NCBI GenBank assembly: GCA_029204225.1
Contig: CM055094.1
Span: 23,830,541-23,894,540 of the forward strand
Origin: Diphasiastrum complanatum
Taxonomy: Eukaryota > Streptophyta > Lycopodiopsida > Lycopodiales > Lycopodiaceae
DNA: 64,000 bases
Direction of reading: 5' to 3'
Below, in pieces: positions 1 to 10,739 of this stretch. Each line of letters begins with the position of its first letter. Position 1 is the first letter of the stretch. The position numbers and the translations under genes are program-made. The notes beneath the pieces are model-generated. The model saw only the letters and a list, made by a program, of their open reading frames with translations. It did no database searches and was not told the DNA's origin.

Positions 1-3
1 ATC

Positions 4-400
4 CGTGCTTTCACCATTAAGAAGCACATTGCCTTAGTCATGCCCCACTACTTTTTGGTCGATAGCCCTTATAGCTAAACGATCGGCAGCTATCCCGCAC
101 CGGGAGCTAACCACTCGTGGTTTACACCCGAATTTGAGCAACATCTCTGTATCAATGGTTAACCCGTATAGTTCGAATATGTCGCCCCGCACCCCACAAG
201 GTACAGACCGTGCTTTCACCTACCTAGGCAGCACTTTGCCTCATCCGTCCTACGTGCAGACAGCGCCAGGCGTGAACCGCGAGAACTGACCGTGCTTACA
301 CCTCGAGGGCAGCACTTTGACTCATCAAGTCCCCCGTTCTGCCGACCGCCCCGACCATGGACGCACCCGTGCTTACACTATGGGCAACACCTTGCACAAC
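4..400. repeat. Four dispersed GTGCT...AGCAC hairpin repeats
   Basis: A short motif recurs at about 5, 209, 290 and 368. Each copy starts CCGTGCTT(T/A)CAC and, 12-15 bases later, has AGCAC or a close variant, so GTGCT can pair with AGCAC in a 5-6 bp stem. Between copies the sequence is unrelated. The fourth copy is degenerate (CAACAC). No coding frame in this stretch is convincing. It lies on the internal side of the primer site at 466-478, so it could be leader sequence of a minus-strand retroelement. Confidence 0.5.
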
Positions 401-465
401 AATTGTCTTGATGAACCCCAAACTGTGGCCATTTCTGTGAGATCCGCATAGCTAACCGGCCAGTC

Positions 466-478
466 GGCTCTGATACCA
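466..478 (-). promoter_or_regulatory. Met-tRNA primer binding site, minus strand
   Basis: The reverse complement reads TGGTATCAGAGCC, the standard plant retrotransposon primer site matching the 3' end of initiator-Met tRNA. Two bases later on the plus strand TGTAGCGC begins, so an LTR of a minus-strand element would start (plus coordinates) at 481. The internal region would then run leftward out of the window. Confidence 0.65.
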
Positions 479-480
479 CA

Positions 481-1500
481 TGTAGCGCAGGCATCCCAAA
501 GGGAGCCGGGAACCACGACTTAGCTTCCCAGCCTTCAACTCTTCCCATCCAAACTCACTTGACATACAAGCAGCCAACTCGCCAACAACGATCAGATTTA
601 ACCAACTTGAAGTTCCGAAAACCAACATTGAGATCCAACCTGGCGCCATGCCAGATCCGGGGGGGGGGGTCCTGATGTGGGTGACTTCCCTCCAAGCAAG
701 CCACCCAACATACATCAAACTTAACCAACTCGAAGCTTCGTTACAAACGAGTAACATACAATCCAAGCAAGTGGTCTGACTTACATTAGACTTAACTAAC
801 TGAAAGCTTCGTCATGAGCGTTGGAAGCCAACCTGGCGCCACACCAGACTGGACAGCCATAAACAGGTAACTTCCACCCAAGCAAGCCATCCAACTCAAA
901 CGACAGGTTAGAGCCCGTTCCCCATTCATGTTCATGCAAGGAACACTCAGAACCACAAGCCGCGATAGGTATGGAGACAACCAGTTCCTGGACCAAATGG
1001 TCCCGACAGCATACCGCTGGCGCCACGCACCGAATGGTCCCGACGGCATACCGCTGGCGTCCAGGGATACGACCCTCAGCTATGTGCCAACTTAAAAATT
1101 TTGAAAGCGGCCTTACAACTGGCGCTTTTACCGAACATTGAAACCCAGAAGGTAATCAGAGTCAGTTTGAGAAAAATCCCACTTTATTGATAAATCTGAG
1201 AAGTGTGTGACCGACTCTAGTCTCCGGGGCGCTAGCATGCCAAGCCGAGAGCCATGACAACATTCCAGCAAGGGAGGCTGAGACTTGGTCGGAGCTCGCC
1301 CTGAGTCGCAACTCGCACTCCCCTATAGTATTGGTGGGATTCGGCACCCCCCCTCATACCAAGCACTCTACCCAGGCTGGTAAAGCACGTTTTTCTCTCT
1401 CTAGGATTTTCTCTTTCTAGAAAGTCATTTTCACTCTCTAGATTTTATTGATCCGCAGGCTTCCTATAATCATGCCTAGATCGTGTGAGGTGATTGCACA
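481..1500 (-). repeat. Probable LTR, minus orientation (right edge uncertain)
   Basis: It begins with TG beside the primer site at 466-478. The minus strand has an AATAAA poly(A) signal at about 1180-1190. Inside are degenerate direct repeats: blocks containing ACCTGGCGCCA at about 640 and 833, and AAGCAAGCCA at about 693 and 879. No reliable coding frame was found. The right edge at CA/1500 is a guess because no target duplication could be paired. Confidence 0.35.
997..1059. repeat. 26-bp tandem-like duplication
   Basis: ATGGTCCCGAC(A/G)GCATACC... occurs at 997-1022 and again at 1034-1059 with one mismatch and an 11-bp spacer. It sits within the candidate LTR. Confidence 0.7.
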
Positions 1501-1559
1501 TCGATCTGAGCTCTCTGGACTTCGCTAGCACCGATCAAAGATTTTCAGCCGTAGGAACT

Positions 1560-1571
1560 TGGCGCCGGCTG
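1560..1571 (+). promoter_or_regulatory. Possible TGGCGCC-type primer binding site
   Basis: TGGCGCCGGCTG resembles the TGGCGCCGTCTG primer site of plant Ty3/gypsy TAT/Athila elements. It is followed by a GCGCC-rich run to about 1660. If real it would make the CTCT-rich stretch 1380-1555 the 3' end of a plus-strand LTR, which conflicts with the minus-strand LTR call; the two may be nested. Confidence 0.25.
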
Positions 1572-3389
1572 GATTCTGGTCACAGTGGCGCTGGGAGTGG
1601 CGCTGGCGCCGGGAGCAGCAGGGGCGCTACTGGCGCCGGTGGCGCCGGAAGTAAAGCTTGTAAAGGTAGCTTTACAACACAAACACCAAAGCGGAAAGAG
1701 CAAAAAAGTATGCCAAGCCACGATATTAGAAGGGTTGGTAGCTAAACGGGTTAAAGGTAGTCGAAGAGCTCTTTGAACGCCAAGGCAAAGGGCCATAGGA
1801 ATGTCGGCAAAAAGGCGTGGCCAAGGGAAAACAAGATAAAAGGAGTCCAAAATATCAAGATTGCGAGCCCAAGCCCCAACTTGAGTTGGGAGGAGAAAGT
1901 GGAGCAAAATGTGGGGTTTGGGGAGATTCTAAAAGGGAAGCTCATTCTTGGAAGGCTGTACAAGCATTTTGATGTCTGGAAAGGCTCACACCCTACATAT
2001 ATAAACGTCCACATCCCCCTGGACAAGCTACACGAGAGGGTGGAAGTATAGGATTCTGCGAGGATGACAAAGGAGAAGAAGAAACAGAAGAACGAATATG
2101 TGGGGGACGATATGGTGCAGGTGAGAGAAGAGATGTAGCAATTGGTGATTCATGGCAAGGACGATTAGAGAGAGGTTGGGATGGAAGGGATGGTGAAGCA
2201 TGTCTCTTTTTGTGTTGATTTGCACTTTGATCCATAATGCGAATGCCCGCATTGCCATCATCCATTGAAAATACTTGAGAAGCCCCAAATAGAAGTCTTG
2301 GAAAATGTTGCTAAAAATCTGTTGTTTGCTAGTTTTTTTGTGAGGGAAGTAAGTATGAGAGCAATGACAAAACGATTGTCGCACTTCGAAGTTGTCCTTA
2401 TTGTGTGAACCAAGTTCTTATCAGGGTAAGCAATCGTCTCTGAATTTGCCCTTATTGTGTGAATTAGGATTTATGCAGTATAAACCATAGCTTGGAATGT
2501 TTTTTGTGCTAGAAACAATTCTGTAGGTCCCGTAAAAAACTTTTGGAATTATGATGGAGTAGATTAGAAGGTCGCTCTTGATAAAGGTTGATAAAAAGTC
2601 AATAGTCCTCCAGATTGCTGCGCCTTCTGTGCTTTACGATTGGTTGCTATTCTGTCTTGAAACAGATCAAAACAAAACTGCTACGCTCCTGAAGCCTTAG
2701 CCTGTGCCATGAGCGCCTTACGCTTATCCCACTACAAAGGGGTAAGGTCTTTAGAAAACCACGTTATTTGCTAATACTTCAACGAATCATATTCATGCCT
2801 CTGTTAACTTCTTTCAAAAGCATGCACAATTGCTCCTACTGCGATCCAACATCAACTACTAGCGCTTAGAAAGATCAAAACAGGTCCAACAATCTTGGAC
2901 TAATCAAACCTTGCTGTTTTTTGATCAAAACCAAAAAGAAGAACAACACCCTGACAATGATGATCAACCAATCTGCAACTGGGTTCCAAATGTTTGTTTA
3001 GTTGTCTGCGTTTCATAGAACAAGCCATGTGGCCACATGCATCCACTATAGGGGACAACAATACACTTGATATGCGATCCGAATCCGATCCTCGATGACA
3101 ACACTCCTAAATTACACTTGGGGTGATGATTGCACAGTTGCAAGACCTTGAAAAGGGAGTACGAATTTTTTGAAACTTAACTCCTGCTAGAAATCGCTAG
3201 AAATCAAAGCCTTAAAAAATCATTGAGGACTCTTGCATGCGAATCACTTCAGAGAATCACTGGCCACAAAGTGTATGAGTGTCTTGTAAATGATCACTGC
3301 GAACAAAAATTTGTGAGTGCTTTTGGATGATTGTTGATCGATAAAGCACTAAGCACCAAAATCGATCATTACAACATCAACTTCAAACA
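1572..3389. other. No recognisable gene
   Basis: About 1.8 kb. The first 100 bases are GCGCC-rich, then composition becomes AT-richer. Plus-strand open frames of 60-90 codons at 1585-2051 show no motif I recognise. I see nothing assignable in 2400-3389. Confidence 0.5.
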
Positions 3390-3864
3390 CTTATTCAATC
3401 TGTAAAGGAATGAAACCTTGTTACTGACGGTAAAGAATCAATGCACAAGGCATCTACTTTGTCTATCTCGCTGATAAGCTTCTGATGCTAATTTACATAC
3501 ACTCTCATCTGCTCATCTTTCGTCAGGACTCAATTGTCCAATACTCAACCTCTTGATTGATACTCTTTGATTCTCTCTCTGTATATATACATAATGTTAC
3601 AGGTGTGCAGATGAAGAAAGTACAGGGTGGATGTGTTGCCTGTAAAAGATCGTGAGTGGCTGCAATTGTTGTCCAATCTATTAGCGCAGCTGCATGGGAC
3701 GAGCGTGAAGAGGGTGTGACGTCAGCCTTTGCTTTTCGTCCTTTCATCGCCTGTGAGAATTTGCATGTTAATATGCAGACTGCGCGACAACGCGAGTAAT
3801 ATGCAGCATGAATGGAGGCAGATTAAAGATGGAATTTGGGAGAGTAGAGGAAACAAATCCAACA
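3390..3864 (-). repeat. LTR copy 1 of an inverted LTR family (solo or 3' LTR)
   Basis: Read on the minus strand it starts TGTTGGATTTG at 3864 and matches, with scattered differences, the plus strand of 47722-48372. Both share CATTCATGCTG, CTCACAGGCGA, a block around CACGATCT, and a GTATATATA box. Copy 1 lacks roughly 170 bp present in copy 2. It abuts the ParB-like pseudogene, so it probably inserted there. The left boundary is where similarity to copy 2 fades. Confidence 0.7.
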
Positions 3865-3869
3865 ATTAT

Positions 3870-4666
3870 GACCAGAGCATTCCATGATGAGCATAGCAAA
3901 ACAAATTAACTGGCCACTGCAAAAAGCAAACTGAAAAAAATTATCATATTTTGTAAGGCTCTGCGTAGGATTTTTTGAATCAAAAGGCAGGCTTGTCTCT
4001 TGAGCACAGAGTGCTTTCAGCTCAAGTTGATTCACATCTCCTGCTTTGGAGACTCTAATGTATTCTTTGTGAAAAAATCGAATTCTTTGTATCACGGTCA
4101 TCTTCATCCGGTAGTCCTGATCAATATTGTGGTCCCAAGCCAATAATTTCGCTTCTTCCACTGTCAGGCCAACAAATGCAATGGCACTCACAGTTCCAAA
4201 GCTTGGAATACGGGGATACTCTTGAGATAATTGTTTTCGGGTTTGTAAACTATGTATGCCCCCAAGAACAAAAAAATGATATGAATCTAATAAAAAAAAA
4301 ATCATTATTTGCAACATTGTTGCATTCGCTGGGATCAACCAAAACAACAAAAGGAGTAACTATGGCCTGTGTATGATCTTTAAATTTTATTTTTAAATTA
4401 TGTACATGTATTTCATTCGGTTCTCTTACTTTCATTGGCATGTCTCCTGTTATTGGGTCTACAGGTGGCCTATCACACTGATTTATATCTAAAATCAAAG
4501 TTGTTTCTTTTATTTTTTTTGTTTTATGAATATCTTCTCTTAATTTGGCAAGCTCAGAGCTGTCTTGTAAAGGGCATATGGATGCACCGGGTAGCGACAT
4601 AGATGGTTCGGTGGCAGCTTTTTTGCTTTCAGCAGACGGGATGGACTTATGGCGATGTGTAGCCAT
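3870..4666 (-). pseudogene. ParB/sulfiredoxin-fold-like protein, broken
   Basis: The frame starts at ATG 4666 (context ACCATGG) and runs to about 4300, then continues in another frame to about 3870; the switch lies at a T-run near 4285-4300. What is seen: a polar N-terminus, then a core with VTPFVVLVDP, a gap, VLGGIHSLQTRKQL and VGLTVEEAKLLAWDHN, followed by RIRFFHKEY. This order (strand with VxP, GGxH(S/R) helix, Glu-Glu-Ala, terminal xHN) parallels the ParB N-terminal nuclease fold, where GERR and a final EN hold the same places; related single-domain proteins occur in eukaryotes. The resemblance is by motif only. The LTR at 3390-3864 sits at its 3' end and probably truncated it. Function unknown; it may be a host gene or transposon cargo. 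Confidence 0.45.
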
Positions 4667-5575
4667 GGTCTTTGGGCGTGACTTAGGTCTAGTGGGAGAA
4701 GACTTGTACTGGTGCTTGCATCAACAACATTGCATGCTTCGTCTGAGAACGTTATATGCATCCCTGCATCAGCTAGAACCATTTTTAAACATTGCTTCAT
4801 GCTTTGGAATCAAGTTCACAAATGATGGATATGGTTTTTTACAAAAGTAGAAACAATGTTATGACTTTTTAGTTGACTATACTGTTTTGGTATGATTCAA
4901 TGACTATAGATGTGTATTATACTCAGTGAGAGATGACTAATACTTAGGACATCGCTTCACCATGAATTCAAGTACTTCACTAATCACAATTCGGTGTTCT
5001 TTTACACTCCATTACTAGTATTCTCAACTATTCATTACACAAATGGTACACATAATACATCTCGTCTTGGTTCTTGTTTATTAAACAATAACGTTTTGGA
5101 TAAGAAACACTTACCACCTAATGCATAGTCTTGAAGTACTATGAGGGAGTTATTATCATTTTTAGTTTTTGGTTAAATGAAACAAATTTGACAAAGTAAT
5201 GGTTATGAGTAGGTGGTCAATTCAAAGTAGTTAATATGGCAAGGATTTGCCCTAACTACCTACCATAACATAGAGACACTCATGCTTGTACATGAGGTCA
5301 GAATGGCACAGATCTGCTGCCCTGACACTTTTTAGTTATGAAGAAATCACACCCTCTCTGCTATTGATGAAATATATATTAGTTTATGGGTAGTTGGTAT
5401 GACATGGATTTGCCCTAACTCTTTACCATAGTTCATAGGCATTCCTGCTTATACATGAAGTCTTAAAGGTCAGTATGGCACGAATCTGTCGTGATACTTT
5501 TGACTATGAATAAATTGCACCCACTCTGCTAGTAATGAATGATTACAATATTTACTCATAAATTTTACATTAATG
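4667..5575. other. No gene seen
   Basis: AT-rich sequence without a credible frame. Two loosely similar blocks near 5215-5345 and 5395-5530 share (G/C)TATGACA..GATTTGCCCTAACT and a CTCTGCTA(T/G)T motif, suggesting an old local duplication. Confidence 0.5.
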
Positions 5576-6121
5576 TATAGGCTAAAAGCATGGTTTGGTG
5601 GTACAACATGGACTTTTAAGGACACTACCTTTTTTGGGTAGAAATGCACTTTTGTATTATTATACACCAATTTCAAATAATACATTTGACTTGCAATAAC
5701 TTCTTAACCGTACCTTGGAAGTATGTCATGTAACATATCATTGTAAAGCGCTTGTCCAAGCGCTTTCTAACGCATGAAACTCCGCTGAAATTGGACTTAT
5801 CACTAAAAAGTTGTCATTTTTAATGTGGACTCAAAAAATTATGACTAATAAAATCCCCATACTTTTAACTTGCCATAAGTTTTTAACCGTAGCTTGGAAG
5901 TATGTCATGTAACATATTATTGGAAAGCACTCGTCAAACGCTTTCTAATGCACTAAACACCGTTGAAATTGGACTTACCACTAAAAAGTTATGTCATTTT
6001 TAATGTGGAATCAAAACAATTATGAGTAATAAAATCTCCCAAAAATGAAACGTACTACCAAAAGGTGCAATAAAAAAATGAATTCTTTTGTTGTACTACC
6101 AAACCATGCTTTTAGCCTGTA
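5576..6121. mobile_element. MITE with about 30-bp terminal inverted repeats
   Basis: The left end TATAGGCTAAAAGCATGG and the right end, read in reverse as TACAGGCTAAAAGCATGG, continue matching through TTTGGT(G/A)GTACAAC, about 30 bp with two mismatches. No open frame is meaningful, so the element is non-autonomous. TA on both sides is compatible with a TA target duplication (Tc1/mariner-like), but this is not decisive. The interior is built of a tandem duplication (see 5690-6035). Confidence 0.8.
5690..6035. repeat. Two-copy 180-bp tandem repeat inside the MITE
   Basis: Two units, about 5690-5850 and 5873-6035, share GAAGTATGTCATGTAACATA, GAAATTGGACTTA and TTTTTAATGTGGA. A third, inverted copy lies at 15690-15860, outside any MITE ends I can find, so the unit is also dispersed on its own. 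Confidence 0.8.
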
Positions 6122-7845
6122 GTTCTAATACGGGCACTTGCCCTCATACTGATCAGTATGGCGTATGTCCTGATACGATTGCGATAGGGCGAAACGTATT
6201 GCAATCTTGATTATATTGGTAGGAAAGATTGGACTAAATGCTTTACTCTGCTATCCAAGCTATTATGTAGTGAATCTTGTTTCGGACATGGATAACAACT
6301 GATGCTCAGTTATGACACATTTCTTCCTCACATACTAACTCGCATGGTTTTGTGTTGTGGGATGGTAGTAGGTAATAGTTGGGCGTCTTAAAACTTGCTT
6401 CACTTCATAGTACTCACTCATTAAACCCCTAGCTATCTAGCATCCTAGATCAATCTTTAATCATGGGAATCTGATTTTAAAGTGCCTACTTTAATCATGG
6501 CATGGATTTACACTTATAAGATAGAAGTGAGTCTCTTTGGTCCCAAGACCATTAGGGTGGCTTACCTTCTTAATAGAGCATACATGAATCCATTCTTTCT
6601 ATGGGAACTCCTTAATTCCTTGGCTAAGCCTTCGAGATCTTCGGGTGGATGAAGTATGGGAGAAGCCCTTAGTTTTTGAGGTAGGCTGAATTCTAGGTTC
6701 CTGTATGACCAAGTTACCTCCCTTTAGTTTCTAGTTAGTCCATACAATGCCTAGCTTGTTGCTTGTGCCTCTCTCCTATGTCTAAAATGCTAAAGGGCCA
6801 AGCCAAGATTTGTCACAATGGAATTCAAATTTTGGCTACTTCAATTCTCTTTCATGATTTTGAAAGTTGTTTTCTAATTCCAAGGAGTCAACCCAAGACC
6901 TATAAACATTTGACACAAAATTTTGGTTTCTAGGTCATCTTTCTCATGATTTTCAAGTGCTAGGGATGAAACTCAAGTGCTAGGGTCAAACTCAAGATTT
7001 GTGAAGACTAGGGTCAAGAGGTTGGCTGTGGTTCCTCCCTTCTTCATGCTCTATATTCCACTTTCTAATACTCAAGAAGCATATTCGAAGTTGATTTTAA
7101 GAAAAAATGGTTGCTCATAATGGCTTCCAAGATTTTTCAACACCAATGAGCCATGCCCATGGTTTGTCAAGAATAAGATCACAATCAAGACCAAAATATC
7201 AACTACTACTGCTCATTCCTCAGTACAACCTCAACATTTCATTATTTTATGTTTTTAGGTCTAAATCTCTCTTGGGCTATTGAGTCTAAATGCATCAAGA
7301 TGGGGGCTCCAAGATTTTATCTATTACTACCTCGTCTTGTCCTAGAATCTGGACATTTTTCAAAAAATTTAGAGAGATTGAGCAACAAGCCTAGAAAGTA
7401 ACTGGTTAATTAAAATTTTCAATGGCTACCATGCCTTAAATATTGTTTGGCAGCATCCTTAGGATTAGGATTAGGTTTAGGTTTGGACGGTCTTGGCTCA
7501 GGCTCGAGGTTGGCATGAGCTGAGGTGAGTCACGACAACTCGGTCCTGAAACAAGCTGGAGGTCTGGCGTGAGGCGGGGGTCTCTAAAAAAAAATTATTT
7601 AAAGACCATAGTCCAAGCATAACTCACCTCATTGCGAATTCATAAGCACACATGCTGCCAGAGCTCTCGCTACGACAAAGTCACAGCTTTCTATAAGATA
7701 TCGCATACGTTCTCGCTTACAGATTTCTTGACGGTAAGATTATTGTCATTTTTTAACTTTGTTCTATGTTTAGCATGGGTATTACATTCTTGCATTAGAA
7801 AATATTCATGTTTTAATTTGTATTCATCTTCTTAAAACATGGGTA
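6122..7845. other. No gene seen
   Basis: About 1.7 kb of AT-rich sequence. No frame carries a recognisable motif. It contains the short telomere-like tract at 7459-7486 and otherwise nothing assignable. Confidence 0.5.
7459..7486 (+). repeat. Degenerate telomere-like tract
   Basis: Consecutive TTAGG, ATTAGG, ATTAGG, TTTAGG and TTTGG units; the plant telomere repeat is TTTAGGG. Every unit lacks the third G. This may be a decayed interstitial telomere repeat or a chance purine tract. Confidence 0.4.
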
Positions 7846-8313
7846 ACCTATGCTCAGCATAGGTGCTTGCACCAGTCCTCTCCTCTAACCTATGCTAAGC
7901 ATAGGTTGTGTTCGGGTCCTTAGTAACATCCTATGCTCAACATAGGATTCCGACGGGATTTTTCTATTCTAACCATGGTTCGACCTTTGCTGAGCATAGG
8001 TTGCATCTTTGGTCCTCTTCCAACCTATGCTCAACATATGTTAGCAAGCAAATTGCGAAGACATCTTATGCTGAGCATAGGTTGGACTAGAGCACACGAG
8101 TAACGACCTATGCTGAGCATGGGCTACAAGACGACTAGAGATGCAACCTATGCTCAGCATAGGTTGTCACTCGCGTGCTCTAGTCCAACCTATGCTTAGC
8201 ATAGGATGTCTTCGCAATCTGCTTGCTAACCTATTCTGAGCATAGGTTGGAAGAGGACCAAAGATTCAACCTATGCTCGCCGGCTTCCTATGCTGAGCAT
8301 AAGTTGTTACTAA
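7846..8313. repeat. 41-bp periodic array of about 12 palindromes within a long inverted repeat
   Basis: The self-complementary core ACCTATGCT-N-AGCATAGGT and variants begin at about 7846, 7888, 7930, 7983, 8023, 8065, 8106, 8146, 8188, 8229, 8269 (half site) and 8286. Most steps are 40-42 bp. The spacers differ from each other but pair across the array: TTAGCAAGCA at 8040 with TGCTTGCTAA at 8220, GGTCCTCTTCC at 8011 with GGAAGAGGACC at 8246, CTTAGTAAC at 7918 with GTTACTAAG at 8305. So each small palindrome sits inside a hairpin of about 400 bp centred near 8120-8135. There is no coding frame. It may be a foldback element or a small-RNA-producing hairpin. Confidence 0.85.
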
Positions 8314-9159
8314 GAAAGTGGTAGACCTTTGTCACTAAGCACCAAGTATTCTAAGAGTATCTACTACAACTATTGCAACATGTAGTCAAGTGTGAGTAGT
8401 ACATTTAAAGAATAATTTGTGAAGAGGATAGCGATTATGTACTAAGGAATGAGACAAACAGTCGCAAACCTTCTATTATAGAAAAGTGATTATGAATCAT
8501 ATGAAATAATAGCATGCAAATGTAATGGGATGATATCTTCTAAGTGTACGTAGAAAGGTAGAAATCCAACGACCTGTTGCTATGTCAGCCAAGAGTTGAG
8601 TGTATCCACACTAAGCTATCTCAACGAAGTATATCATCACATAATCAATATATATAACAGAATTGCAAGAAACGCATCATCAATGACAACATGCAAGTAT
8701 GAATGCACACAGTAGCCAACTAGGCTGATCACGGCCAACGATTAGAGTTCAACCTGATTTATGTGCCTTCTTGAATCAAGTACAGAGTGTATTGGTCTCA
8801 ATGGTATCTGTCTCATATAGATGCATGTAGTTGGCCGCTACTAATCGTGTCTCCACAATCGCTAAAGTAGAAGAGTATGATGGGGACAGAAATGAAGAGA
8901 AGCAAAGTGAGTGAGGAGGTGCGATTCACTACAATTGTATAGTGACCTATGGTTAATGTGAGGTGGCAAATGAGGTTTGGCAATATCATCCTCTCAAAGA
9001 TAGCTTATGCACCAAGTTATAGCAAAAAACGAGAAGACCCTTCAAAAGACAAAAAAAACTTTTGTGTTTTACTTTCCAAGTATGTGTATTAAAAAATTGG
9101 CATTTTAGGCATCAACAAGCACTTTAGTTCTTGAAAAGGAAAGATATATCATAAAATGC

Positions 9160-9162
<3 letters not shown>
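8314..9162. other. No gene seen
   Basis: About 850 bp of AT-rich sequence with stops in all frames and no repeats that I can pair. Confidence 0.5.

Positions 9163-9223
<61 letters not shown>
9163..9223. repeat. (GA)n microsatellite
   Basis: An uninterrupted GA dinucleotide run of 61 bp. Confidence 0.95.
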
Positions 9224-9226
<3 letters not shown>

Positions 9227-9531
9227 ACCAACCATACCCACAGTTAGCAAGGTCTCTCAAGGGAAGAGTTAGCCCCCCTGAGAGAAAATGCTAAGTGTCC
9301 ACGAAAGAAAATTGACGTTCATCGCAAATTGTATTTAAGTCACGGGAAAGAATTATGGCTTAAAAGCTTGTTCATAATGTCGTAAAGTCCATTTCTCATA
9401 AAACCATTACTTTGAAAAGTATTGACCAGAGTATGTATTTCAACAATGAGTGTATTTTTATTTGTCCTTGGTATTCTCATTTTTAATTTCTAGATATTCC
9501 AAAGAATAGATCTAATTAGAGTTATCTTTGA
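9224..9531. other. No gene seen
   Basis: About 300 bp between the GA repeat and the 3' end of the next minus-strand remnant. No motif recognised. Confidence 0.5.
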
Positions 9532-10180
9532 TCATGGGCTGACTTTTTTTCTATAAAGTGTAGCTATTGATTTTTCCTCCGTATTTTTGTACACATCAAG
9601 AAAAGAAGCAAAGTTAGGGCCTGAAAGTCTTTCAAACGCTAATCTACTAACAAGGTGTATACATATAAAACAAGAATTATGTTGTGCTTTGTCAATTCTG
9701 TTAACATAAAGATGTGAAGTAAGCCATTCTCTTTCATCAGTAATATCCTTTGTTTGTGAGTAAGATAGACGTTTGTCATGTAACCATTTAATATCCCTTA
9801 AATAGTTAGTTGCTATATTTTTACATAGACAAGCATGTTCTTAAATAATGTCTTCATTTATATTCTAAAAGATTGGTAATATCTTGGCTCTAAACCATCC
9901 ATTAGCTAATTTAGAGAAAATTTCATTGGTATCATATTTTCTCATAAAAATATGATTCAGTCCTTTCCTAAGATCTTTCCTTAAAGTAGCATTATTAATA
10001 ATTCTACAATCCATGAAAACCACGTGTCCAAACACCTCCGAAACAATTTTTTTAAAGAGTTTACTGGTACCACAATTACAAGGAGTAATATTTGTAGTAT
10101 TGATGTCACAAAAAGCATCATTGTTTGACATAGATACCGCAAAGACCATCTTCACTTGGCGATCGTTATAGTGGTATTAG
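9532..10180 (-). pseudogene. Decayed reverse-transcriptase-like ORF of uncertain class
   Basis: One frame is open from about 10180 to the TGA at 9532-9534 apart from a TAG near 9865 and a TAA near 9841, both explained by C-to-T in CAG or CAA. Seen: FGHVVFMDCRIINN, LRKDLRKGLNHI, then KWLHDKRLSYSQT, EREWLTSHLYV and HNSCFICIHL. The GHVV..D..II.N..LR..L.KG block resembles the segment before the fingers of Penelope-like and related non-LTR reverse transcriptases (usual form KGPKY); I assign this by motif memory only. No catalytic YxDD is present, so this would be an N-terminal piece. A copia gag begins about 560 bp to the right on the other strand. Confidence 0.3.
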
Positions 10181-10183
10181 AGC
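10172..10183 (+). promoter_or_regulatory. Weak Met-tRNA primer-like site
   Basis: TGGTATTAGAGC differs from the usual primer site TGGTATCAGAGC by one C-to-T. A copia gag follows on the same strand at 10740, the expected order, but no LTR lies upstream and the bases also belong to the minus-strand remnant. Confidence 0.3.
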
Positions 10184-10739
10184 TTGGATTACATCAATCA
10201 AAAGGTGGAATTGGGATTCTTGCTTTTTGCTTCCAAGTGGTGGAATTGACTTCCAAGTAGGTGGCTTCTCATATGTTGATGCCCTTTCAGCCTATTGATC
10301 ATGATTATGGACTTTCTCCATAGATAATGATGGAAATTAATGGATTTTTGACAGTTTTTTGTGATTTTTCAACTAGAATTCATAATTTTTGCTTGGAATT
10401 TATCAAAGCTACTGATCTAGTACGTTTTACAGATTTTACTTAAAGTTTTCACAGTCATTATGGTTGGATCTAATGATTGCATGCGGTTGAAAAGTCAATG
10501 GTGCTTAGATAGTAATTTTTAGCTATAAATTTGGATTTTTGGGCTCGAAATGGACTATAAAAATCATAATTGACTGAAATCAGAACTTGTAGTGCTTGCA
10601 TGTAATTGATTTACAGGAATTTGGGTGTGATCAACTTCACCTTCATTAATGTCTCAATTTTTTTTTAGAGAATCTTTTACCACAATGACGAATTTACATC
10701 ATTTCTGAGTTTCTCATTCATCCTACAACACAGTCGACT
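10184..10739 (+). other. Leader-like AT-rich stretch before gag
   Basis: About 550 bp without a convincing frame. In position and length it matches the untranslated leader of the copia elements elsewhere in the window. Confidence 0.35.

Noticed and set aside
452-1347. Several 60-100 codon minus-strand frames
   Set aside because: They overlap each other in GC-rich, LTR-like sequence and show no motif.
1993-2384. Minus-strand frames rich in Ser, Pro, His and Leu
   Set aside because: Low-complexity translation without family motifs; no splice or start context.
7846-8313. CRISPR-like array (palindromic repeats with about 22-bp spacers)
   Set aside because: The surrounding sequence is plant nuclear DNA, the repeats vary, and the spacers are inverted copies of one another across the array, which is not how CRISPR spacers arise.
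10172-10183. A complete 5' LTR before this primer-like site
   Set aside because: The sequence to the left reads as a minus-strand coding remnant, with no LTR end.
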